Source of the DNA: Halopseudomonas xinjiangensis
GTDB taxonomy: Bacteria > Pseudomonadota > Gammaproteobacteria > Pseudomonadales > Pseudomonadaceae
Direction of reading: 5' to 3'
Assembly: GCF_900104945.1 (NCBI RefSeq)
Contig: NZ_LT629736.1
Location: 1,488,001 to 1,552,000 of the forward strand
Length of the DNA stretch: 64,000 bases
Positions 56,802 through 64,000 of the stretch are shown here, piece after piece (positions within the stretch are counted from its first letter, which is position 1; each line of letters begins with the position of its first letter). A program made the translations under genes and the position numbers. The notes below the pieces were generated by a model. That model saw nothing but the letters and a program-made list of their open reading frames with translations. It searched no databases and was not told the DNA's origin.

Positions 56802-56829
56802 TAAAAAACCGGGGCACTTGGCCCCGGTT
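56802..56829 (-). terminator. Intrinsic terminator of the fadBA operon
   Basis: Nine-base stem (56807-56815 with 56821-56829) and a five-base loop; on the minus strand it is followed by TTTTTTAT. It lies 17 bases after the fadA stop. Confidence 0.9.
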
Positions 56830-56846
56830 CTTTCGACTCGACGCGT

Positions 56847-58052
<1,206 letters not shown>

Positions 58053-60200
58053 TTAACCGAAGAATTTCTGACCGTTCTTCGCCATTTCACGCAACTTTTC
58101 TGTCGGGTGATACATGGCGCCGAATTCGGCGTACTTGTCGGCGATGGCTACGAATTCGGCCACACCGATGGTGTCGATGTAACGCAGGGCGCCGCCACGG
58201 AAAGGAGGGAAACCAATACCGTAGATCAAACCCATGTCTGCGTCCGCAGCCGACTCGACGACACCGTCTTCCAGGCAGCGAACAGTCTCCAGGCACAGCG
58301 GAACCATCATGATTTCAACGATCTCTTCGTCGGTGAACTCGCGCTGTTCCTGAACTACCGGCTTGAGCAGTTCATAGGCTTGCGGGTCAACCTGCTTCTT
58401 CGGCTTGCCCTTCTTGTCCATCTCGTAGGAGTAGAAGCCCTTGCCGGTCTTCTGGCCCAGACGACCTTCGTCATACATGACGTCGACCGCGGTGCGGGTC
58501 TTGTCAGCCATGCGGTCGGGGTAACCTTCGGCCATGACGTCACGGCCATGATGACCAGTATCCATACCGACAACGTCCATCAGGTAGGCGGGGCCCATCG
58601 GCCAGCCAAACTTCTCCATCAGCTTGTCAACGCGCTGGAAGTCCGCGCCCATGCCGATCAGGCGAGCGAAGCCGCCGAAGTAAGGGAACAGGACGCGGTT
58701 GACCAGGAAGCCCGGGCAGTCGTTGACGACGATTGGCGTCTTGCCCATCTTCTTGGCGTAAGCGACGGTAGTCGCGATAGCACGTTCACTGGACTTCTCA
58801 CCACGGATGACTTCGACCAGCGGCATCATGTGTACCGGGTTGAAGAAGTGCATACCACAGAAGTTTTCCGGACGCTTGAGCGCCTGGGCCAGATAGGTGA
58901 TGGAAATGGTTGAAGTGTTCGAGGCGATGATCGCGTCGTCCTTCACATAACCTTCCACCTCGGCCAGTACCGCGTGCTTGACCTTGGGATTCTCGACGAC
59001 GGCTTCGACCACGATGTCGACTTCCTTGAAGTCGCCATAGGACATGGTCGGGCGAATGGCGTTGAGCGCCTTGGCCATCTGATCCGGCTTCATGCGGCCT
59101 TTTTCAACGCGCTTGCCAAGCAGCTTGGAGGCTTCGTCCAGGCCCAGCTGAATGCCTTCCTCGCGGATATCCTTCATCAGGATCGGCGTGCCCTTGACCG
59201 CAGACTGGTAAGCGATACCGCCACCCATGATGCCTGCGCCAAGTACAGCGGCCAGCTTCACGTCTGCTGCCTGCTTATCGTATTGCTTGGCCTTGTGCTT
59301 GAGCGCCTGATCATTCAGGAACAGGCCTACGAGGCTCGCTGCAACGGAGGTCTTCGCCAGCTTGGCAAAGCCTGCTGCCTCGATTTCCAGTGCCTTGTCG
59401 CGGCCATGGTTGGCAGCCTTCTGGATGGTCTTGATCGCTTCGACCGGAGCCGGGTAGTTCGGGCCAGCCTGACCAGCGACGAAACCCTTGGCGGTTTCAA
59501 ACGCCATCATCTGCTCAATGGTATTGAGCTTGACCTTTTCCAGCTTGGGCTGACGCTTGGCCTTGTAATCCAGCTCGCCGGCTGCGGCGCGCTTGGCCAG
59601 GTCCAGGGCACCTTCCTTGAGCTTGGCGTCCGCAACCACAGCGTCAACGGCACGCATGCTCAGTGCCTTGTCTGCGCGCTGTTCGCCACCGGAGCAGATC
59701 CACTCGATGGCGTTGTCCACGCCCATGATCCGTGTGGCGCGAACGGTACCGCCGAAACCCGGGTAGATACCCAGCTTCACTTCGGGCAGGCCGACCTTGG
59801 CGCTCTGGGCCATGATGCGGTAATCGCAGGCCAGGCACATCTCGAAACCGCCACCCAGCGCCATGCCGTTGATCGCGGCGACGGTGGGAACGTTGAGGTC
59901 TTCGAATGCGTTGAAAATCTTGTTCGCTTCGAGGTTGCCGGCGACCAGGTCTTCTTCCGGCAGCTGGAACGTATTGACGAATTCGGTGATATCGGCGCCG
60001 ACGATGAACACGTCCTTGCCGCTGGTCACGATCACGCCGCGGACGCTGGCGTCGTTCTGGATGGCTTCAACCGCTGACTGCAGTTCGGCCAGAGTGGCCC
60101 GGTTGAACTTGTTGACAGACTCGCCCTGCAGGTCGAACTTGAGTTCGACGATGCCGTCTTCCAGGGCTTGAACCGTGATGGCTTTACCTTCGTAAATCAT
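58053..60200 (-). CDS. fadB: Fatty-acid oxidation complex alpha subunit
   Basis: A 715-residue trifunctional protein. The N-terminal enoyl-CoA hydratase/isomerase domain shows [20 protein letters not shown] and [17 protein letters not shown]; the 3-hydroxyacyl-CoA dehydrogenase domain from about residue 315 shows [16 protein letters not shown], the [13 protein letters not shown] loop and [16 protein letters not shown]. It starts at ATG 60200 with GGAG eight bases upstream. In P. aeruginosa this operon (fadBA5) is repressed by PsrA, which is encoded nearby here. Its leader contains a hairpin and a small reading frame. Confidence 0.97.
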   Translation of the reverse strand: MIYEGKAITVQALEDGIVELKFDLQGESVNKFNRATLAELQSAVEAIQNDASVRGVIVTSGKDVFIVGADITEFVNTFQLPEEDLVAGNLEANKIFNAFEDLNVPTVAAINGMALGGGFEMCLACDYRIMAQSAKVGLPEVKLGIYPGFGGTVRATRIMGVDNAIEWICSGGEQRADKALSMRAVDAVVADAKLKEGALDLAKRAAAGELDYKAKRQPKLEKVKLNTIEQMMAFETAKGFVAGQAGPNYPAPVEAIKTIQKAANHGRDKALEIEAAGFAKLAKTSVAASLVGLFLNDQALKHKAKQYDKQAADVKLAAVLGAGIMGGGIAYQSAVKGTPILMKDIREEGIQLGLDEASKLLGKRVEKGRMKPDQMAKALNAIRPTMSYGDFKEVDIVVEAVVENPKVKHAVLAEVEGYVKDDAIIASNTSTISITYLAQALKRPENFCGMHFFNPVHMMPLVEVIRGEKSSERAIATTVAYAKKMGKTPIVVNDCPGFLVNRVLFPYFGGFARLIGMGADFQRVDKLMEKFGWPMGPAYLMDVVGMDTGHHGRDVMAEGYPDRMADKTRTAVDVMYDEGRLGQKTGKGFYSYEMDKKGKPKKQVDPQAYELLKPVVQEQREFTDEEIVEIMMVPLCLETVRCLEDGVVESAADADMGLIYGIGFPPFRGGALRYIDTIGVAEFVAIADKYAEFGAMYHPTEKLREMAKNGQKFFG

Positions 60201-60234
60201 CAACTGATCTCCACGCTATAAAAGCACATGAGAA

Positions 60235-60284
60235 ACACCGATTGGCGGACCGACCCTCACGGGGTCTGCCCTGCCAACCGGTGT
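60235..60284 (-). promoter_or_regulatory. Large leader hairpin upstream of fadB (possible attenuator)
   Basis: Twelve-base arms (60235-60246 with 60273-60284, one G-U pair in the RNA) plus an inner five-base stem (60252-60256 with 60262-60266). On the minus strand it is followed by TTTCTC and lies 34 bases before the fadB start codon; its first base overlaps the stop codon of the small upstream reading frame. The U-run is weak, so partial termination or RNA-level control is more likely than a full stop. Confidence 0.55.
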
Positions 60285-60418
60285 CATGAACGTCCCGATG
60301 CGATGAACCCGTTAGCGAGCAAAAATTCATACGCTTGTTTGATTCGGGTCGGCACACCTTCGAGGAAAATACGCGTCTTGTCAATTGGCGGCTGGCAAAA
60401 GCATCTCGCTCGGACCAT
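60284..60418 (-). CDS. Unannotated 44-residue small protein upstream of fadB
   Basis: ATG at 60418 with AAGG seven bases upstream (AAGGCGGACAG-ATG), stop TGA at 60284-60286. The product has a basic, cysteine-bearing N-terminus (MVRARCFCQPPIDK) followed by a stretch that looks like folded protein (TRIFLEGVPTRIKQAYEFLL and ANGFIASGRS), with an amphipathic helix around residues 25-36. A TATAAA element lies upstream on the same strand. No family recognised. It could be a real small protein or a leader peptide for fadBA. No homologue was checked. Confidence 0.5.
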   Translation of the reverse strand: MVRARCFCQPPIDKTRIFLEGVPTRIKQAYEFLLANGFIASGRS

Positions 60419-60484
60419 CTGTCCGCCGCCTTCTGGCTTTATAATTCAGATAGTTAACATGGATTAATGAGACCGTTTCGACGT

Positions 60485-60501
60485 GACGATGCATTATCGT
60501 C
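60485..60501. promoter_or_regulatory. Palindrome GACGAT-N5-ATCGTC downstream of the 144-aa gene
   Basis: Six-base perfect arms (60485-60490 and 60496-60501) one base from the stop codon of the gene at 60503 and upstream of the fadB leader gene. It could be a hairpin at that gene's 3' end or an operator for the fadB promoter. No U-run follows on the minus strand. Confidence 0.35.
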
Positions 60502-60502
60502 T

Positions 60503-60937
60503 CTATGAGACAGATGGCTGCCTAAGAGGTTGCAACGCCGTGTCGAGACGTTCAAGGGAGGCCAGATCGTCCGGTTCCTGCCAATGAACCACCAGCGTGA
60601 AACCGTGCCTGTCCAGCCCGAGGACGTTGTCCGGCAGCGTCACCAGCACCGCCAGTAGTCGCGCTTGAACCGACTCCCCTCCGGACATCTGCCAGACGCC
60701 GTTCAAACGTCTTGCGCTGAACTCCTGGTCGAGCGGACAGCGCGGAAGCGCCAGACGATAGCCGATGCATCCTTCGAGCCGGTCGTCGTGTTGCGACGCC
60801 TGCCTATCGACCGTAAATCCAAGTTCTCGGGCCCGGTCTCGCAGCCGGTGCAACTGTAGCTGGCGCCCGCGCGGCATCATTTTGTGCAGGGTGGATAAAA
60901 GGATAGCGGCGACCAGACCCACGATCAGCCAGGTCAT
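60503..60937 (-). CDS. Hypothetical protein with N-terminal membrane helix
   Basis: A 144-residue protein: a single N-terminal membrane helix (WLIVGLVAAILLSTLHKMM), a basic stretch (PRGRQLQLHRLRDRAREL), then about 100 soluble residues with RLALPRCPLDQEF and NGVWQMSGGESV, ending in a leucine-rich tail. No family recognised. By position it corresponds to a hypothetical gene between fadB and the universal stress protein in P. aeruginosa. Probably a membrane-anchored cytoplasmic-domain protein. Confidence 0.65.
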   Translation of the reverse strand: MTWLIVGLVAAILLSTLHKMMPRGRQLQLHRLRDRARELGFTVDRQASQHDDRLEGCIGYRLALPRCPLDQEFSARRLNGVWQMSGGESVQARLLAVLVTLPDNVLGLDRHGFTLVVHWQEPDDLASLERLDTALQPLRQPSVS

Positions 60938-61039
60938 GCCGTTGCACCCTTGCGGCTGGCCTCAGAAGAAAGGCTGTAGAGAGTATGGACTGGCAGGTAA
61001 ACGCTGTTAGTATCGGCTGAAAAGCCAGGAGGAACCTGC

Positions 61040-61480
61040 ATGCTTTATTCTCATCTGCTAGTGGCGGTAGATCTGATCGACGAATGCCGCGACGTTGCCG
61101 ATCACGCTGTGTCGCTGGCCAAGGCATTGGACGCGAAGCTGACCCTGCTGCATGTGGTGGAGCCTCTGGCGATGGCCTACGGCGGTGATGTGCCAATGGA
61201 TCTGTCGATGCTCCAGCAGCAGCAGTTCGATCAGGCCCGCGAGCGCATGCAAGCCTTCGCCGGCGACTATGGATTACCTGAAGATCAGCTGCAGATCGCT
61301 TTTGGCCATCCGCGCCAGGAAATCCATCGAGTCAGTACAGAGCAGGCCTGCGACCTGATTGTCGTCGGCAGCCATGGCCGGCACGGCCTCGCGTTATTGC
61401 TCGGCTCGACAGCCAATGACGTACTACACGGCGCGCCCTGCGACGTTATTGCGGTCAGGCTCGGCAAGAAAAAAGCCTGA
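61040..61480 (+). CDS. Universal stress protein (UspA family)
   Basis: A 146-residue UspA-type protein: YSHLLVAVDLIDECRDVADHAV start, LTLLHVVEPLAM, and near the end DLIVVGSHGRHGLALLLGSTANDVLHGAPCDVIAV (read in parts). The G-x2-G...GS nucleotide-type motif has eight residues in the spacer rather than the nine of ATP-binding members, so ATP binding is uncertain. The start ATG at 61040 has AGGAGGAAC upstream. It is convergent with uup, the stops eight bases apart. Confidence 0.9.
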   Translation: MLYSHLLVAVDLIDECRDVADHAVSLAKALDAKLTLLHVVEPLAMAYGGDVPMDLSMLQQQQFDQARERMQAFAGDYGLPEDQLQIAFGHPRQEIHRVSTEQACDLIVVGSHGRHGLALLLGSTANDVLHGAPCDVIAVRLGKKKA

Positions 61481-61488
61481 CCTGAGCC

Positions 61489-63411
61489 TCATCCCTGCAA
61501 GTCTTCGAGTTCGGCCCAGCGTTCCAGCGCCTGGTCGAGCTCGGCCTGCTTGCTTTCCATTGCAGCAATGACTGGCGCCGTCTGCTCATGGCTCCGCTGG
61601 TAGAAATCGGGCGCATTGACCTGCTGCTGAAGAACCTCTAATTCCTTTTCCAACCGCTCAAGCACGACCGGCATAGCTTCCAGCTCTCGCTGCAGCTTGT
61701 AGCTGAGCTTGGCCTTTGGCACAGCCGGCTGCGCACTCGGGACGGCTGCCGGGGGCGGTGTCGGCTGGGTGGCTTCTTCCGGCGCGGCGGCGTCCTGCCC
61801 CCAGTCGGCCAGGGATTCGACCCGACCGCCCTGGCGAAGCCAGTCCGCATAGCCGCCGACGTACTCGCGCACGTTTCCGTGGCCCTCGAATACCAGGCTG
61901 CTGGTGACTACATTGTCCAGAAATGCCCGGTCGTGGCTGACCAGCAGCACCGTACCGTCAAACCCTGCAAGAACTTCTTCGAGCAGCTCAAGCGTTTCGA
62001 CATCGAGGTCGTTGGTCGGCTCGTCGAGGACCAGCACGTTGGCCGGTTTGCTGAATAATCGCGCCAGTAGCAGACGCGCTCGCTCACCACCAGATAGAGC
62101 CTTTACCGGCGTCCGCGATCGCTCCGGTGAGAAAAGAAAGTCTCCCAGATAGCTGATGATGTGCCGGCGTTCGCCGTTGATCTCGATGAAATCACGGCCT
62201 TCGGAAATGTTATCGATCACCGACTTCTCAGGCTCGAGCTGACCACGCAGCTGGTCGAAATAGGCAACTTCCAGCTTGGTGCCGTGCTTGATCTTGCCGG
62301 ACGTCGGTTCCAGCTGACCGAGCAGCAGCTTGAGCAACGTGCTCTTGCCGGAACCGTTGTTACCGATGAGGCCGATTCGATCGCCTCGCAGGATGAAGGT
62401 CGTCAGATCGCGTACCAGCGGGGCACGACCCGGCCAGGCGAAAGATACGTCCTCGACTTCTATCACGCGCTTGCCTGAAGCATCGGCCGTCTCCAGCTGA
62501 AAGCTCGCCTTTCCCTGTCGATCGACGCGCTGGGAGCGCTCGTCACGCATTGCCTTGAGCGCACGCACGCGCCCTTCGTTACGGGTACGACGGGCCTTGA
62601 TACCCTGGCGGATCCAGACTTCTTCCTGAGCCAGACGCTTGTCGAACAGCGCATTGGCAGTCGCTTCCGCGGCCAGCGCTTGCTCCTTGTGCACCAGAAA
62701 ACTGGCGTAGTCGCCCGGCCAATCGATGAGCGCGCCCCGGTCGAGTTCGAGGATGCGTGTCGCCAGTGCCTGCAGAAACTGACGATCGTGGGTGATGAAG
62801 AGCACAGCACCACGAAAATCAAGCAGAACCTCTTCCAGCCAGGCGATGGTATGGATATCGAGATGGTTGGTCGGTTCGTCGAGCAGCAGCACATCGGGCT
62901 CAGACACCAGCGCCTGCGCCAGCAGAACTCGGCGGCGCCAGCCGCCGGAAAGCTCTGCCATCGTTTTCTCCGCAGGAAGGCCGAGCCGGGTGAGTGTGGT
63001 CTCGACAAGCTGATTCAATCGCCAACCGTCCTTGGCCTCCAACCGCTCCTGAACCTTCTCCAGGCGCGCCAGCTCGGCCTCGCCCATCTCGCCGTGCACC
63101 AGATGGTGGTACTCCGCGAGCAGCTCGCCGACCCCGGCCAGGCCGGCCGCAACGATGTCATATACCTGCGAGTCGTCTGCCTGGGGCAACTCCTGCGGTA
63201 ACTGGCCGATCTTCAGGCCGGGCGCGAACCATATCTCGCCGTCATCCGGTGCCTGCTGTCCGTCGATGAGCTTGAGCAAACTGGACTTGCCAGCGCCGTT
63301 GCGACCGATCAGACACACGCGTTCGCCTCGATCGAGCTGGAACGAGACCTTGTCCAACAGCGGATTGAGCCCGTAGGCCAGCGAGACGTCGGTAAACGAG
63401 AGAAGCGCCAT
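61489..63411 (-). CDS. uup: ABC-F family ATPase Uup
   Basis: A 640-residue protein with two ABC domains and no membrane segment. First Walker A LIGRNGAGKSSLLKLI, signature LSGGWRRRVLLAQAL, Walker B LLLDEPTNHLD; second Walker A LIGNNGSGKSTLLKLL, signature LSGGERARLLLARLF, Walker B LVLDEPTNDLD. An alanine/proline-rich linker and a C-terminal coiled coil (KLSYKLQRELEAMPVVLERLEKELEVL in parts) mark the Uup subgroup, linked to ribosome function and transposon excision. The start is the ATG at 63411. Confidence 0.93.
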   Translation of the reverse strand: MALLSFTDVSLAYGLNPLLDKVSFQLDRGERVCLIGRNGAGKSSLLKLIDGQQAPDDGEIWFAPGLKIGQLPQELPQADDSQVYDIVAAGLAGVGELLAEYHHLVHGEMGEAELARLEKVQERLEAKDGWRLNQLVETTLTRLGLPAEKTMAELSGGWRRRVLLAQALVSEPDVLLLDEPTNHLDIHTIAWLEEVLLDFRGAVLFITHDRQFLQALATRILELDRGALIDWPGDYASFLVHKEQALAAEATANALFDKRLAQEEVWIRQGIKARRTRNEGRVRALKAMRDERSQRVDRQGKASFQLETADASGKRVIEVEDVSFAWPGRAPLVRDLTTFILRGDRIGLIGNNGSGKSTLLKLLLGQLEPTSGKIKHGTKLEVAYFDQLRGQLEPEKSVIDNISEGRDFIEINGERRHIISYLGDFLFSPERSRTPVKALSGGERARLLLARLFSKPANVLVLDEPTNDLDVETLELLEEVLAGFDGTVLLVSHDRAFLDNVVTSSLVFEGHGNVREYVGGYADWLRQGGRVESLADWGQDAAAPEEATQPTPPPAAVPSAQPAVPKAKLSYKLQRELEAMPVVLERLEKELEVLQQQVNAPDFYQRSHEQTAPVIAAMESKQAELDQALERWAELEDLQG

Positions 63412-63571
63412 AACACACCTTTGAAAAATACAGGCCGGCATTCTAGCCTTACCTGTCGTCAGCTGCATGATTAATGCGACGCCGAACCACTATTCGGCCA
63501 CCAGGCAAACGGCTAAGCTGTACTCAACGCTACACACCCACGCTGCTCCACCGCCCGTCCGGGCAGGATTC

Positions 63572-64000
63572 ATGATGCGCCGCTACACCTCTCTGTTTTT
63601 CAAACTGATCGCCGCGCCAGTTGCCGGCCTGTTGTTGTGTCAACCAGCCTTCGCCGACCGTCTGCAGGACCAGCGTCGTGCTTACGACCAGGCGATGTCG
63701 GCGCTGAATTCCAACCAGTTGGCTCGCTATCATCAGCTCAAGCCCGGTCTGGCTGATTACCCCCTGTACCCATACCTGCTTCTGGGCGAACTCAATCGTC
63801 AGGCGCAACCCGAGCATCGCAAGGTCGAAGCCTTTCTGCTCGAGCATGGCGACGTGCCGGCCGCTCAGTTGCTAAAAAACAAATGGCTGCGCCGACTCGC
63901 ACGGGACGGCGAATGGTCGCTGTTCCACAAGCACTATGACGAAAGCAGCCGAGACGCCGGGCTGGATTGTCAGGTGACACTGCAAAGCTGGCGCGAGGGT
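63572..64000 (+). CDS. slt: Soluble lytic murein transglycosylase, N-terminal part (truncated by window end)
   Basis: The first 143 codons of a gene that runs off the window. It starts MMRRYTSLFFKLIAAPVAGL with a signal peptide cleaved after QPAFA, then DRLQDQRRAYDQAMSALNSN and LADYPLYPYLLLGEL, which are typical of the helical U-shaped N-domain of Slt70. The catalytic lysozyme-like domain lies beyond the window. AGGA lies five bases before the first of two adjacent ATGs (63572, 63575). It is divergent from uup. Confidence 0.88.
   Translation, partial: MMRRYTSLFFKLIAAPVAGLLLCQPAFADRLQDQRRAYDQAMSALNSNQLARYHQLKPGLADYPLYPYLLLGELNRQAQPEHRKVEAFLLEHGDVPAAQLLKNKWLRRLARDGEWSLFHKHYDESSRDAGLDCQVTLQSWREG

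Overview
The window reads as a chromosomal core segment of a gammaproteobacterium in the Pseudomonadaceae. The gene order tmk-mltG-pabC-fabF-acpP-fabG-fabD-plsX-rpmF-yceD-maf-sppA-rluC-rne-murB-kdsB-ycaR-lpxK-exbDB-comEC-lolD-sthA-nqr-gap-mfd-csiV-nagZ-psrA-lexA-sulA-topA-fadA-fadB-uup-slt is the one I know from Pseudomonas aeruginosa around PA2957-PA3020. PsrA, an RgsA-like sRNA, true PilZ and methylthioinosine phosphorylase support the family. A Halopseudomonas-like lineage is possible but is only an inference. I see no insertion sequence, prophage, CRISPR array, tRNA or rRNA.

Regions. (1) 1-3.9 kb is a less conserved flank: the 3' end of a type B carboxylesterase, an exported amidohydrolase behind a TetR regulator, and a divergent class V aminotransferase. 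(2) 3.9-4.1 kb holds an RgsA-type sRNA with its own promoter and terminator. (3) 4.1-14.2 kb (minus strand) carries tatD, pilZ, holB, tmk, mltG, pabC and the fatty-acid/phospholipid cluster fabF-acpP-fabG-fabD-plsX-rpmF-yceD. (4) 14.3-21.6 kb has maf, sppA, a HAD phosphatase, rluC and rne, which has a leader of about 600 nt and a repeat-bearing C-terminus. (5) 21.6-32.3 kb is envelope biogenesis and export: murB, kdsB, ycaR, lpxK, exbD, exbB, comEC, lolD and one lolC/E, then a PilZ-domain gene, a small exported protein and a glycerophosphodiesterase. (6) 32.4-40.9 kb is redox metabolism: sthA, nqrM, apbE and nqrFEDCBA, the complete sodium-pumping NADH:quinone reductase with its flavinylation and iron-site maturation factors. 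(7) 41.2-47.5 kb has a chalcone-isomerase-like protein, a long GAPDH, mfd and csiV. (8) 47.5-53 kb is a chain of overlapping minus-strand genes (psrA, L,D-transpeptidase, nagZ, MscS channel, MTI phosphorylase), then lexA-sulA under tandem LexA boxes. (9) 53-61 kb has two hypothetical genes, topA, a DUF1653 gene, the fadBA beta-oxidation operon with an unannotated 44-codon reading frame and a large hairpin in its leader, and another hypothetical gene. (10) 61-64 kb has a universal stress protein, the ABC-F protein Uup and the truncated start of slt.

Fatty-acid synthesis (fab/plsX/acpP) and degradation (fadBA, with its likely regulator PsrA) sit in one window, and the RgsA-like RNA carries a seven-base match to the acpP leader. 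I do not see a wholly new multi-gene system. The most promising undescribed items are the small reading frame plus hairpin upstream of fadB, the four-fold GHPD-type repeat ending RNase E, and the single LolC/E subunit where related species are remembered to have two.
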